Shown in pieces: positions 1 to 11,284 of a stretch of 64,000 nucleotides of DNA. Made by a program: the position numbers and the translations under genes. The notes beneath the pieces are model-generated. The model was not told the origin of the DNA and did no database searches. It was given only the letters and a program-made list of their open reading frames with translations. Source of the DNA: Meghimatium bilineatum (taxonomy: Eukaryota; Mollusca; Gastropoda; Stylommatophora; Philomycidae); contig CM067322.1 in assembly GCA_034231615.1 (NCBI GenBank), positions 51,528,456-51,592,455 on the forward strand. The letters run 5' to 3'. Every line of letters begins with the position of its first letter. Position 1 is the first letter of the stretch.

Positions 1-262
1 CAGACCATCATTTTTCGACTTAGAAAGGCTTCTGCACGACTCCAGGGCCACCTGTACCGGATCAGGGTAGCCCATACAAATGAATGTCCATGCCGAGCAG
101 GCATACAGATCCCTGAACACATACTCAAAGATTGTCCAGGATACAAAGAACTGCAAGGCAAGACATAGCCACACTAGACTGAACTGAGGCAAAAACTTTA
201 GGGCAGCCGCTATGACATGGAGAAGACGGAGCTTCGTCCTGGCCACTGACCTGAAGATCTAA
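1..262 (+). pseudogene. 3' end of a non-LTR retrotransposon ORF2 (C-terminal zinc-knuckle region), decayed
   Basis: Reading from base 1 in frame 1 gives about 55 residues containing IFRLR and GHLYRIRVAH, then Cys29-x-Cys31-x8-His40-x4-Cys45, ending at a TAG at 166-168. After a frame change the sequence continues with ...TWRRRSFVLATDLKI and a stop at 260-262. The FRLR...HL.RI...C.C...HIL..CP pattern is typical of the extreme C-terminus of jockey/CR1-like ORF2 proteins, after the reverse transcriptase domain. The window starts inside the element, so the catalytic domain is not visible. The internal stop and frameshift show it is dead. A related but different copy lies at about 29,995-30,240. 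Confidence 0.75.
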
Positions 263-412
263 CACAACCAAAAGAATCCTGAATACAGAAACATGGTCTA
301 CTGAAATGTCGATGTGTCAGGAGTCAAGTTAACTATGTGATCATTGATGCCAACAAATAGAAGTTCTAAATTTTGAAAACTGATTTAGTTGGGTTCTGCT
401 AACATCCTCCAC

Positions 413-515
413 CACACGCAATCATCTTTGTTGTCTGATTCTACAAACTCACTCCCTATACACAATCATTTCTTGTTTGATTCCACTAACCCACTGCATA
501 TACACGATCATCTCT
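413..515 (+). repeat. Short imperfect tandem repeat, about 45 bp x 2.3
   Basis: The pattern acac(g)aatcat...ttgat/ctgattc(c/t)ac(a/t)aac(c/t)cact...tat is repeated: about 413-458, 459-501 and a partial third unit. It separates the ORF2 remnant from the first family A element. Confidence 0.55.
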
Positions 516-519
516 AATA

Positions 520-805
520 TTAAGTTCGCCCGTGTGTTGCCGGGCCAGAAAGGGGAGCAAAGAATAACAACATTGTTTACCTTTCACGCATGTTGTAAAA
601 GGCGACAAAGGAGGTTATGGGATGGAGTTGGCTGTCCCATCCCATATAGGGTCAGTGACCCAAAGCCATGCTAAAGTCGAATGTGTCAGGCTGAAAGGCG
701 CAGATATCGCAGCAATGCTGTAAACCATGGCACAAAGCATTCCATTCTCCGGACTACATCCTGCTAATCTGCAGGAGTTTGAGAATGAATGCAGAAGAAA
801 AAAAG
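520..805 (+). mobile_element. Family A retroposon, nearly full-length copy
   Basis: This is the best-preserved + strand example of the most frequent dispersed repeat here. In order it has a GGGGAGCAAAGAATAACAAC block, a GGCGAC(A)AAGGAGGTTATGGG block, GTTGGCTGTCCCATCCCATA, a GTGTCAGGCTGAAAGGCGCA block, then CTACATCCTGCTAATCTGCA and GAGTTTGAGAATGAATGCAG, ending in an A/G-rich tail. A purine (GAA)n 3' tail and copies on both strands with ragged 5' ends fit a SINE, or the 3' end of a LINE, moved by target-primed reverse transcription. No coding capacity is evident. Confidence 0.75.
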
Positions 806-944
806 AATATTAAGTTAACCTCTGCTTCCATTTAGACATATGACCAACTACAAACAATTCATCTCACCTTCGCAGTTATGTCTCCATCTTTGAACTCTGA
901 CTCAATCTTGTTTAGCCTGAAATTTAAAAAATATTAATATTCTT

Positions 945-1085
945 GCTAAAGTCAGATGTGTCAGGACAGAAGTCACAAATATGACATCAAAGCTGTAAAC
1001 TGCGACACCAATGCACTACATTCTTCAGACTACATTCTGCTTACATGCAGGAATTTTAGAACAAACGCAGACTTAGAAAGAATAT
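945..1085 (+). mobile_element. Family A fragment (3' half)
   Basis: Diverged 3' half of family A: GCTAAAGTCAGATGTGTCAG, then CAGACTACATTCTGCTTACA, GCAGGAATTTTAGAACAAAC and a purine end. Confidence 0.6.
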
Positions 1086-1119
1086 AAACAACATAAAAAT
1101 CAATGTCAGTTTTAGTCTT

Positions 1120-1190
1120 GTCTGCATTCTTTCTCAAATTCCTGCTTATATACAGGAGATAGTCCATACAACGGAATATACTATGTCATG
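1120..1190 (-). mobile_element. Family A fragment (3' end), minus strand
   Basis: Reverse complement of the family A 3' end: TCTGCATTCTTTCTCAAATTC, CTGCTTATATACAGGA, then a diverged TAGTCCATA and ...ATGTCATG. It lies tail to tail with the + copy just upstream. Confidence 0.5.
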
Positions 1191-1214
1191 ATTAAATTGA
1201 CATTAAGCACATGG

Positions 1215-1478
1215 GTTACTCAAACCGAAAGGGGAGCAAAGAATAACAACACCATGACCCTTGACCCATGCATGTCATAAAAGGCAACTAAGGTTTGGGG
1301 AAAGAGTTTGATGTCTCACCTCATAGGTTGAATTTACCAAAATATCCATGATGAAATTGGATGTGGCAGACCAAAAGCAGATATTGCAACCAAGCTGTAA
1401 AACATGATACAATGCATTCTGCTATCCTGACTACATTCTAGTAACCAGGAAACGTTTAAGAATGAAAACAGAAAAATT
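1215..1478 (+). mobile_element. Family A copy, diverged
   Basis: Begins at CCGAAAGGGGAGCAAAGAAT and runs through AAAAGGCAACTAAGG, GATGTGGCAGACC, TGACTACATTCTAGTAAC and TTTAAGAATGAAAACAG. All family landmarks are present but heavily substituted, so this is an old copy. Confidence 0.65.
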
Positions 1479-1674
1479 ATTTTTGAAACGATTGCAAAGT
1501 TTCACATTTAAACTTTACCACGAAACCAAAGGTAAATGTTGCCAGCGGTTTTCCTGCGGTAAAAGACCGCCAGACATTTTCAACCAGTTGCTATACTCAT
1601 TTAGCAACATATAAAATGATGTTTAATGTTTACATGACCGGAATTAACAAATGATAGCTAGTGATATTTTTGTT

Positions 1675-2516
1675 TTCAAAGTAGATATAGTAACACAGCA
1701 TTCATAGACTTAACAAAAGCATTTGACATGGTAAGTAGGAAGGGGCTGTGGTAGATGATGTGTATTAGCCCCTACAATACTTAACATCATGTGCTCTGCT
1801 ATGTTGGATGATGCTTTTAGAGATCTAAACTTGTGAGTAGACATATATCGCATCCATGGAAAATTATTCAACCTTTGGCGGCTCCAAGAAAAAAAACAAA
1901 GTCAAATAACACACAATCAGGGATCTCTTATTTGCTGATGACTGTGCCCTAAATGCCAACTCTGAGGCTGATCTACAAAGTATTATAGACAGATTCTTCA
2001 AATCTTGTACCAACTTTGGACTTTCTATTAACATGGATAAAACATACGCCATGTTACAACTTTGACCAGCACCTGGCAAAAGTTCTCACGAGACCTGCAT
2101 AAAGGTAAATGGTGTAGCCCTGAAAGTTGTGAATAGATTCACATACCTAGGTAGCACTTTATCACAAAATGCCAACGTTGATGATGAAGTGTACACAATG
2201 ATTGCCAAGGCAAACATTACTTTTGGCAGATTGTACACAAATGTGTGGCATAGAAATGGCATTAACCAACAGACTACGCTGAAAGTTTACAGAGCAGTGG
2301 TACTCCCAGTGCTGTTATACGCTAGTGAAACATGGACTCTGTATAGACGTTATGTGAGGAAACGCAATCACTGTCACACAACTTTCTCAGAAAAGTTATG
2401 AACATCACATGACAAGACAAGATTCCAGTTACCACAGTCCTTGACAGATCTGGTATCCCTAGGATTGACACTATCCTGATGCAGACACAGATTCGTTGGG
2501 CAGGTCATGTGGTACG
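1675..2516 (+). pseudogene. Non-LTR reverse transcriptase pseudogene with internal deletion
   Basis: Translation segments in several frames follow the order of a non-LTR reverse transcriptase. Motif A is seen as FIDLTKAFD at about 1,700-1,735. A short ILNIMCSAMLDDAF piece follows near 1,780, then [11 protein letters not shown] (catalytic F-A-D-D) at about 1,924-1,956. A 90-codon open stretch at 2,129-2,401 contains FTYLGSTLSQNANVDDEVYT and VLPVLLYASETWTLYRR, and IRWAGHVVR ends at about 2,514. The usual roughly 100 residues between motif A and the ILN segment are mostly missing, and about 45 bp of unrelated sequence precedes the F-A-D-D part. Stops and frameshifts make it non-functional. The 5' half (endonuclease) is absent, as expected for 5'-truncated LINE insertions. 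Confidence 0.85.
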
Positions 2517-2559
2517 TATACTAATACTTCTCTATGCTCAGCAGGAGAAGGGTACATAA

Positions 2560-2625
2560 TCTCATGCACTCCGGTTTCCCGACTACATCCTGCTAATTTG
2601 CAGAAGTTTAAGAATGAACAGTGTG
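2560..2625 (+). mobile_element. Family A 3'-end fragment
   Basis: CGACTACATCCTGCTAATTT, GCAGAAGTTTAAGAATGAAC: only the last 60 bases or so of family A, starting shortly after the reverse transcriptase remnant ends. Confidence 0.6.
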
Positions 2626-2829
2626 CTATTTATAGCACTGTGAAGAATCAAAAGCAACTTTTACTGACTGAATTTTCACTCCCTGCATTGTCCTCCATCA
2701 ACAGGTTACTTTTTCTCTGTCAAGGTCTGCCTTCTCATTATCCCATGCTCTGCATTACCTACCATGGGTGATGATGACTTCACAGGTTACTGATGATGGT
2801 CAGGCTAATGATGAATAAATTATAACTAT

Positions 2830-4300
2830 TGTTACATGGGTGGTGGCAACATTATTGTCAATTTATATTTATTATTGACTCTTTGCTCTTCTTTTCGTGC
2901 TCGCCAAAGTCATTTTATTTGCCTACTATAATTTGAATTCATATTTGCAGTTTTTTTAAATTATGGGCCTAATTAATTTAATTACTTAGTTGATCTGAAT
3001 CAACGGGGCATGCATAGGAACTTGAGCGTTAGGCCTGAGTCTTACTATCATTAGGCATTAGGAAATCGTAAGGGGACGTGAAAGTCAATGTGGCTTAAAT
3101 TACTTCCCTTGTTTTGGTAGCGTCCAAGAATCCATTTTTTGCATCACGTGAAACACTGACCACAGCAATTGTCTTTAGACAACGCGACGCAACTTTATTG
3201 TTTATAAAAGACAACTGTTTAATTTTTCTCATTCATTTGTGCATCGAATTACGTAACTAGAAGTTGGAAATACGCTGTGTACATTTTTCACCAAGCAATT
3301 AAATAAGCCTAGGTAAGTGATTTTTCTCTTTGCACACGTATATGCATTAATTTGAATAAAATACAATGTTGTAACCATGTCTAACAAATGAAACAACCAT
3401 TTTTCTCTTTATATACAAAATTTCATTAATTTTGGAAGTTGCCTGTAATTATTATCGAATTTTAAACAAACGCACTGCAGATCGGTCACGCATTCCTCAG
3501 CCGCCATCTTGAATACCGCTAATCTTTACTGCCGCGTCGATAATTCTGAAATGTCTCTTATTTAAAGAAATTGACGTTTAACAACTACAATTCCTGCCTC
3601 TTTTAATTTCTTTAATTCATTTTTAAATGCTACTAGTAAAAAATCTAAGATTTATATGTAAAATAATTGAAATTATTGGTACAAGACCATGCCGAGTGCG
3701 CGTACCTATGTACTATCATGCGTCCGTCGCCATGACGACTGAAGTGTTTTCTTAGTCACATCGGTCTGTTTCATGTTGATAATTTTACAAGAAACACATT
3801 TCAAATTAAATATATATTGTTTATGAAGTCCAATTTCTTATAATTCTCTCATGAATATTTCGTAAAATTCACTTTTTATTGAGACATGCTTTCTCCTTTC
3901 AGTAGGCCTAATAAATCAAATCATCAATGCAGACAACGTAAACTGCAGCATCTTCCAAACGTTCTCACTCTTTTTGATATCTTTGTCTCTTGTTGTTCAT
4001 TATCAATTTTGCTCAATGTTCTACATAAGCCTATCTACTGAATAATGTAATAAAGTATTTAATTATATAGGGCTAATTAGGTATCACTATAATAGGAAAA
4101 ACGAAATGGAAATTTTGAAAATTTGGTGCACATACCAACCTGGTAATTTATTCATACCTTTGACATAGAATTGTTTATGTACATGTGTACCAAATGCCAA
4201 TAATAATAATAAATATTATATTTCAGATACAAAGAGGGCTGAGGTTACAGATTGCCAGCCACATGCATGTTGCCATAAAGGGAAGCATAGAAGAGATTTT
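2830..4300. other. No recognisable feature, AT-rich
   Basis: I see no coding region, known repeat or tandem array here. The stretch is AT-rich with a few less AT-rich spots (around 3,480-3,540 and 3,690-3,770). It may be unique host intergenic or intronic sequence. Confidence 0.4.
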
Positions 4301-4301
4301 A

Positions 4302-4975
4302 ATTATGCTAATTAGACACTATTATTAATTGGCTCTGGTTGCATCGGAAAATTAACACAATGTACTAAACAGGTGCGTCTTGTCTTACCGAACAAGAAAA
4401 TGTATAATTTGTTATATTTTTTATCCTAAATAATTAAAAAATGTGAAAAATGTTTATGATACATTCAATTTCAATTATGCTAATTAGACGTCATTTTTAA
4501 TTATTAATTAATTCTGGCTGCGTCAGAAAATTAGCATAATGTAATCAACAGGTGCGTCTTGTCTTCACAAACACAAAAATGTACAGTTTGCAATATATTT
4601 TATCCTAAATAATTAAAAAATTTAATAAATATATATTAAATATGACAATGTGATTATGCAAATTAGACGCCATTATTAATTATTTATTAACTCTGGCTGC
4701 ATCAGAAACTTAGCAGAATGTAATCAACAGGTGCGTCTTATCTTCACAAACACAAAAACATACAGTGTGCTATATATTTTATCCTAAATAATAAAAAAAT
4801 GTGGAAAATGTATATGATACATTCAATTGCAATTATGCTAATTAGACGCAATTGTTAATTATTTATTAACTCTGCATGCGTCGGAAAATTAGCATAATGT
4901 AATCAAGAGGTGCGTCTTGTCTTCCCGAACAAGAAAATGTATAATTTGTCATATTTTTTAATGCAAATAACTACG
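4302..4975 (+). repeat. Tandem repeat, about 178 bp x 4
   Basis: ATTATGC(T/A)AATTAGAC begins units at 4,302, 4,474, 4,653 and 4,832 (spacings 172, 179, 179). Each unit carries CTCTGG(C/T)TGC..TC(G/A)GAAA, TTAGCATAATGTAATCAACA and the conserved GGTGCGTCTTGTCTTC, then ATTTTATCCTAAATAATTAA. Units differ by substitutions and small indels, so the array is not recent. Confidence 0.85.
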
Positions 4976-4989
4976 ATATTCATAAATTA

Positions 4990-5685
4990 GTGGCTCGGTT
5001 CTAAGGCAGGGCCGCAACTTTTTGACAACTGTCTTTTTATATTTCCTTATATGTTCCATGTAATTATCTTGAGGCAAAAATTAATACGAAAAAAATAACT
5101 TTTTTCAGAATTGACGTAGAGACTTGGTTGAGGTATCGTTGGATTGCAATTTTCAAGGGCTATCTAACTGTGGTATTTAAAATGCTGTACACCCATTTTG
5201 AAAATTGTGTCCTAATGCCTACTATCATACTATGCCCAACACATGCCTATTTATTTATTACTAGTAGTATAGTTATCAAGGCTCCTAAGCATGTTTTGTT
5301 ATAATTAGAATAATTATTATTATTAATTAGTATTATTAATAATAATTATTATAATTAATAAATATAATTTATTAAATCAAATCAAATGTAATGTTGCTAT
5401 TTTTATGCCAATCTTCACATTTTTATCAGACTTGCCTGCTCATACAATCTGCATCAATAATAACTTCTGTGGCAGAAGACAACCGCACAATTGACCCGGG
5501 CATGGCGAACGAAGATATGCAATGCAATTTTATTTAGAAACTGCAGAATATGTAACAAACAAATGCAAATGGAATTATACAGAAAGTAGGCAAACTTCGC
5601 GCTATAACAACAACCGGAACTCTTCTTCCTGTCCAAGGTTACCACTCAATATTTTAGACAAGAACTTGTTCAGAAGACAAATCAT
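4990..5685. other. No gene seen; contains an AT-rich imperfect palindrome
   Basis: No recognisable gene. At about 5,303-5,365, a run of AATAATTATTATTATTAATT type folds back on itself as an imperfect inverted repeat and could form a hairpin or cruciform. Confidence 0.4.
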
Positions 5686-5687
5686 CA

Positions 5688-5820
5688 TCAGGTGCCTTGT
5701 TGCATCAAAGTCGTTGTTGTTTCCTTGTCGTGCCAGGTTGTCAAACTTCTAATATTTTCTCTGGAGGTGGCTCTGCTGCCTTCAATTTTGTCTGTTGTGA
5801 CTATGTTCTCTAAACAATAC
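5688..5820 (-). pseudogene. C-terminal end of a non-LTR reverse transcriptase, minus strand
   Basis: The minus-strand translation contains ENIVTTDKIEGSRATSRENI, then SLTTWHDKETTTTLMQQGT and a stop. This matches the end of ORF2 seen more completely at 17,451-17,660 and 31,600-31,852 (…KIEG.R.RGRQR…L..WHG…RHGT-stop). The segment between WHDKETTTTLM and the final GT is deleted. The stop codon is followed on that strand by TGATGATGAT, the start of a simple 3' tail. Confidence 0.7.
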
Positions 5821-6139
5821 AAATACAAAAACAAAAAGCCCAGAAAAAATGTATTTGTTCGTGACACTCGACAATATAAGTTTTTTTTCTTTTCGTTGTA
5901 TACCCCTTTGTGCATTGCAGCGTCAGAGGTAGAATAGTTCTCTGGAGGTGGCTTTTTGTGCGCTTCATATGTTTATTTTCGTTGACTCATTTATTTCTGT
6001 AATTCATCGTTTGCATGGTCAGCGCCTGGATTTGTAACCATCAGTCTTCACTCCTGTATAGTAATTCTTTTCAAGGAAGACTGTCTGATGGTAGTCTGGG
6101 AGCATGTAAAAACCACTTAATCTGTTGTCATTTTATGTA

Positions 6140-7545
6140 ATAATTTCAGGTTGTGAAATGATCAGACTAGTTAATTTATTTATTGACTTAGCTGAACTAG
6201 AGGATATATCATCCGTCGGAATCTTCTCCGCTTTGATTAGATGTCTTCATTCTATTGAATTGACAGAGGAGTGCTTGAATGAATGTTTAATTTCTGTTTT
6301 TTGTGATGGTACAGCGGTAATGTTGGGTTCTCGTAGAAAAAAAATGTTATTAAAAGATAAATGTCCATCATTAACTGTTTGACACTGTGCTAGCATAATC
6401 TGGAATTATCTGTCCACGATGCTGGTAAGAATGTTTCTGGAATTAATAGATTCAAATAATTTATTGACAAGTGATACGTTTTTATCACGCATCGCCCAAA
6501 GAATAATTGCGAACTCCATGTATGTGCCAGTTCACTGGAAGCGAAGTTGTTGAAAATTCAACGAATATTAAGCATTCGTTGGGTAGAATCCAGCTTTCGC
6601 TCAGTATCTGCAGTTTAGTAGGATTATAAAGACTTAGTTTGTCATTTTAGAAATGCTAAAGATGATAATTCCAGAGATTAAAAAAAAGAAGATAGATGCA
6701 CATATGAGGGATTGATGAAGAAGATTACTATTGTTGAGTTTATTTTAGACTTAGGAGTGATGTGCGATACACTTCAAAAGCTCTCTGAACAGATCCTGAC
6801 ATCGCAAAAACGAAACATAACTTTTAATTGTGCCAATAAAGCAATTAAACGCACTATACAATTATTTGTAGATATGCGATCATATCCCGGACAGTACTAT
6901 AAGGAAACCGCCCAAGCTGCAAAGTCTCTAGTCCAAGAAATTCTTATTTACAAAATAGATAGAAAAGATAACCAACTAATATGCACTGTTTCCTTTTATG
7001 ATAACTTGGAGACTTCACTAAAACAACGACAGCTCGAATATAAAGAAGCTGATTTACTCAAGTGAGACCTTTGTGCTTGACGAAAAACAGTGGTCTGAAG
7101 AAACACACAATTTTGTAATATATTACGAAGAAGCAATTAGACATTTGTCAATGCGGTTTCGTTTGAACGACAGAAATATAATACATAGAATCTTGGAATA
7201 AAAGGAGGAAAAATACTTTCAAACCTTCAATTCACAATCTTGACATCACTCCGATCTTCTCAGGTAAACTTGCAAGAGGTTTCTCACAGCTGAACATGAT
7301 TGCAACACCTTTAAAATCGTCATTACTGATTAAGCTTATATGAACAGTTATGTTTATCAAGATAGTTGACTCCACTCTCTGTCAATTTGATCCTACAAAA
7401 TGTGTTGAATACTGGCTGCTTTTTGGGCACCACGCAGCAACAGATTACAAAAGCAAGGAAAGAAATAGAAATATTGAACTTTCTAAAGGCATGGATAAAT
7501 TATGGCCATTATGATAAATCTGGCTACAGTAAGTCTTATATTAAT
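6140..7545 (+). pseudogene. hAT-superfamily transposase (KIAA1586/ZBED5-like) pseudogene
   Basis: Pieces in different frames line up in the order of a hAT-type transposase. FCDGTAVMLGSRRKKMLLKD at about 6,300 resembles the CDGASVMLG region that carries a catalytic aspartate. A segment near 6,545-6,600 reads KLLKIQRILSIRWVESSFRS. EGLMKKITIVEFILDLGVMC begins at about 6,706 in a continuous 117-codon frame (6,712-7,065) that ends ...YYKETAQAAKSLVQEILIYK and beyond. Near 7,274 it reads ARGFSQLNMIATPLKSSLLI, a decayed form of the SECERGFSQMN region of the C-terminal dimerisation domain. Near 7,400 it reads CVEYWLLFGHHAATDYKSK. Many stops and shifts make it dead. This group includes domesticated vertebrate genes, but in an invertebrate with this decay an old transposon is the simplest reading. 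I found no terminal inverted repeats. Confidence 0.8.
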
Positions 7546-7654
7546 GTATTTTTGTATGTATGTCTGTATGGGTGGAGGTTGTGAGGCCCATATATATATG
7601 GAAAGGTTTGAGTGGTTCTTTTTGTTGCTCGTTCGCATACTCAACATTAACCTC

Positions 7655-7725
7655 AAACCTATTAGTAGTCTCTTATGACATGCATGGCAGATCAAAGTGT
7701 TAATATTCTTCGCTCCTCCTTCTGA
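7655..7725 (-). mobile_element. Family A 5'-part fragment, minus strand
   Basis: AGTAGTCTCTTATGACATGC, ATGGCAGATCAAAGTG, TATTCTTCGCTCCTCCTTC: the reverse complement of the GGAGCAAAGAATA...CATGTCATAAGAGGC block of family A. Confidence 0.5.
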
Positions 7726-8041
7726 CACTGTCAAAACACGAAATGATTGAACCCTTCCTCTTTAGATAACGCAACCTCATAATTAACGTTACGGAGAATA
7801 CACAACAAACCACACCGCCGCCCGTTTTATATTATGACAGTAGAACTATAAGAAAATTATATGATTACTCAAAATGTTTCATACGTAAGCTTTTTTTTTT
7901 TTCAAAGTTCCCAATATGCAAATTATTACGGCCAAATAGACGGGGTAGGGGAATGGTTGAAGGTCATTCATGTTAAAGTATTGACCATCCACTTCTGTAA
8001 ACGCCGTATACCCTTCTTTTTTCCTAGAAAAAAAACACTTA

Positions 8042-8231
8042 ATGTATGTATGTATGTATGTATGTATGTATGTATGTATGTATGTATGTATGTATGTATG
8101 TATGTATGTATGTATGTATGTATGTATGTATGTATGTATGTATGTATGTATGTATGTATGTGTGTGTGTATGTATGTATGTATGTATGTATGTATGTATG
8201 TATGTATGTATGTATGTATGTATGTATGTAT
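8042..8231 (+). repeat. (TATG)n microsatellite, about 190 bp
   Basis: Uninterrupted TATG units apart from one TGTGTGTG stretch at about 8,160-8,169. The unit is 4 bp, so all three forward frames stay open through it; the apparent Met-Tyr-Val-Cys proteins are artefacts. Confidence 0.97.
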
Positions 8232-8476
8232 ATGGCGCTCTACAGTAAAAAAAAAGCGCATCATCTTGTGAAAAGAGGAGAAATGTTGCAGCCTAACAGC
8301 CGAGAGTAACTAGAAAGTCACGGATATATCAAAATCCGTCTACAGTGGTAATTCCATGTTCGTACTGTGCACGGATATTTACAGCTCGAATAGGGCTCAT
8401 TAGCCATCTACGAACTATTAGACATGGTCATAATTCTAATTGAATTTTCAAATGTGAATGTAAAAATGGTCATCAT

Positions 8477-8684
<208 letters not shown>

Positions 8685-8865
8685 GATCAAGGAATACTTT
8701 TGATCACAATATGTTTATGTAATAAACCTCTGTTTTGTCATCCTCATGTTTCGTTATTACCTAACTCTTGTTTGTACTACAAACTATGTTATTATTATAA
8801 TTAATTTTATTTAAAGTAACCTTATGGTGAGGCGCACTTCTTTCAAACGCGTACATGGTCCAATT

Positions 8866-9140
8866 TCTCTCCTCTTCTTCTGCGTTCTTTCTCAGACTCC
8901 TGAATATTAGTATTATGTAGTTCGGAGAACGAAGTGCATTGTGTCATATCTTATATCTTAGCTGCGATATCTGCGCTTTTCGGTCTGACACATCCTACTA
9001 CTTTGACCTTTTTGGGGATGAAACAACCAACGCGAGCCCAAGACCTGCTTACTACCCTCTTACAACATAATTGGCGGATAACAATGTTGCAATTCTTTAC
9101 CCCCCCCCCCCTTCTGTCCTCTGGCAACACATGGGCACCA
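8866..9140 (-). mobile_element. Family A copy, minus strand, nearly complete
   Basis: Minus-strand family A from its tail (CTTCTTCTGCGTTCTTTCTC) through GCTGCGATATCTGCGCTTTT, CGGTCTGACACATC and TACCCTCTTACAAC to TTGCAATTCTTTACC. A run of about 11 C replaces part of the TTTTGCTCC-type block. The last part reads CTGGCAACACATGGGCACCA, family sequence beyond the 5' end of most other copies. Confidence 0.75.
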
Positions 9141-10013
9141 ATTTGGTTATATACGAGTAATAGTTTTTTTAACCATAAAATAATAATAGAGCCACCCTTG
9201 GGTAATCCAGCCACCATGAATTCGAGAGTATGTATTTCAGGGAGTGCTGCAAAACCATAACCGCCGAGTTATATATTCAATACGTTTTTGTCATCACAAT
9301 GTTAATATTGGAATCATGGTGACTGGATGATCTGAAACATAACCTTTTTTGTAGCTGAAAGGCGCATACCTCGCCATAAGATACTTTCTTTATTTTTTAA
9401 AAAGAAAAACTGAAGAATGGTGATTATTTTGGTAAACAGTGAATATATTATATATTCAGAAATATATTTATAACTTTCGTATTGTAGGAATGTCAAAGAA
9501 ACTAACAATATATACGATGTCCCTATAATCTACAGTTTACTCAATTTGTGTTACTTTGAATCGCAGGTGCTTAACATGACTAGAATACCACCTAAGGACA
9601 AAGATGGCGCCATAGACCTCACACTCTAACATCCACGCTTCCTTTTCTCACTTACTGTCTTTGGAATAAATGAAAGTGATAATTTGTCAGTGTATCACGT
9701 TACAGAAAACCCAAACGTATCATCCATTACTCAATAACTTACAGCGACCATGACTAACCCTTATACATAATAATACTAGACAACACACTGTTAAAATTAT
9801 ATTCATTACAACTCTCCCACATGTGTTACAATGATATTCCTTACAACTCTCCCACCTGTGTTAAAATGAATAAATGGTAGAAGTTTCTCTGGCAAAGAAC
9901 GCCGCAATAAAAGCGAGCACAGGGTTCAAAAGAAACAATAGATTAATGCCTTTGAGATTGTTAAATAGTCCAATGTCAGATGAATAACTTCTAAATCCAT
10001 AAATGTGATCCAT
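9141..10013. other. No gene seen; short duplication near 9,800-9,875
   Basis: No recognisable coding sequence. The motif TTACAACTCTCCCAC(A/C)TGTG is present twice, about 33 bp apart, at about 9,807 and 9,840. The rest is AT-rich without clear structure. Confidence 0.4.
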
Positions 10014-10024
10014 AAATGTCTAGT

Positions 10025-11247
10025 TTGTTTGTTTGTTTGTTTTGCGTTCGCTCCATTGTAACCAGCACGGATATCCGTGCAATTTCCGCCGGGAGCGTGA
10101 TTACGTTGTGCCACAGTTATGCGCCGCGTAGGCATAGCATTCGAATGGGCTATCCTAGCCTGTGACAGCCTCCATATCTGTCTCCAGGCACGCGTGTATG
10201 TGGTGACTCTTCGCCAAGACGATTTTTGCTCTCGTCTGACTCGTACGAGGTGTTCCACTGTCTATGAACTTGCCTCGTGTAAGTGGACGTATTGTGCCTG
10301 TGCCCATCGGGTACTGAACCGTTTCTCATCCGTGATCCTGGCTCCTTAAGGGGAAGAACTCAACAGAAGAGTTGGACCCTGGCTCTTTCGCCTTCTTAGC
10401 CGAGGTGTCATTCACCGACATCGTGTACCCCTTGTCCAAGTTCGAGTCTCACACCACGCGTTTGAGAGCAAGGCATTCTCGAGCTGATCGACCTTGTCCC
10501 AATATCGCCTGAGCCCATCAGATACTGAACCCTTTCTCTCTGCCAGTGTAGTTTTGGTGTAGGAAAACCTGACAGTAGAGTTGGACCAGGGCTAAATCGT
10601 TGCCTCTTTTGTGCCTGAGCTCATCGGGTACGGAACCATTTCTTTCTGCAAGTGTACTTCCGGTATAGGAAAACTTGACAGTAGAGTTGGGCCAGGACAT
10701 CCATCGGTGTCCCTTTCTTGCCTAAGCCCATCGGGTACGGAACCCTTTCTCTTCGCGAGCATATTTCTGGTTTAGGAAGGCTCGACATTAGAGTTGGGTT
10801 AGGTCTTCTTGCTTTTCCGAACGCCAATGAATGGGTCTGGGTCTCCGCCTGTAAGGAGCACAGGTAACTAGAAGCTCGTCTCGAGCTGACGGAGCTTGTA
10901 GTTCCCCTTTCCTAGAAACTTTTCACTTTCTATTTTAAGTTCACGCAGTTCTTTTCACTTTTTATTTGCAGTTCGGACTGGACTGACTAGCTTCACTGTA
11001 TGTCGACAGTGTCGCTATATGTGGTGATGCTGGTGGTGTCGGAGATATTGTCTGTTTCTTATGCAGTCAAATCTCTTTCCATTTGCTGCCTCCACATTCT
11101 CGGACACGATCCCCAAATGATTTGGCCAGAATCAGCTCGAGCTGCTGTATTTCTGTTTCCAGGGTGCACCGCAAGGAGGTACATTTGGGGTCTTGGTTAT
11201 CTGCTAACCCTGGGTCCGCCTAGTGCAATGCGTTCCCTTTGCACCCC
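10025..11247 (-). mobile_element. Retroposon C, copy 1 (1.22 kb, minus strand) with 11-bp target-site duplication
   Basis: On the minus strand the element starts GGGGTGCAAAGGGAAC and ends with ...ACAATGGAGCGAACGCAAAA and a (CAAA)n tail. AAATGTCTAGT is found at both borders (10,014-10,024 and 11,248-11,258), a target-site duplication. It is the inverted homologue of 21,804-23,018 along its whole length. It encodes no reverse transcriptase; the short reading frames are broken. Internal structure: three tandem units of about 106 bp (10,510, 10,616, 10,723) plus a diverged fourth (10,301), each with CATCGGGTACGGAACC-like and GTAGAGTTGG landmarks. The same 5' end in two insertions implies a full-length non-autonomous retroposon, probably mobilised by a LINE with a CAAA-type tail. 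There is no obvious tRNA-like promoter. Confidence 0.85.
10510..10829 (-). repeat. Internal about 106-bp tandem repeats of retroposon C copy 1
   Basis: Units begin at TGAGCCCATC (10,510), TGAGCTCATC (10,616) and TAAGCCCATC (10,723). Each contains GGTACGGAACC, TTTCTCT, GGTNTAGGAAAAC and AGTAGAGTTGG. Copy 2 at 21,804-23,018 has one unit fewer in the equivalent place. Confidence 0.8.
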
Positions 11248-11284
11248 AAATGTCTAGTGAATCCAAGGTGGAGAAAGTGAACAA

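Noticed and set aside
7861..8309. Open frames of Met-Tyr-Val-Cys or Ile-His-Thr repeats
   Set aside because: Pure consequence of a TATG microsatellite, open in several frames and on both strands.
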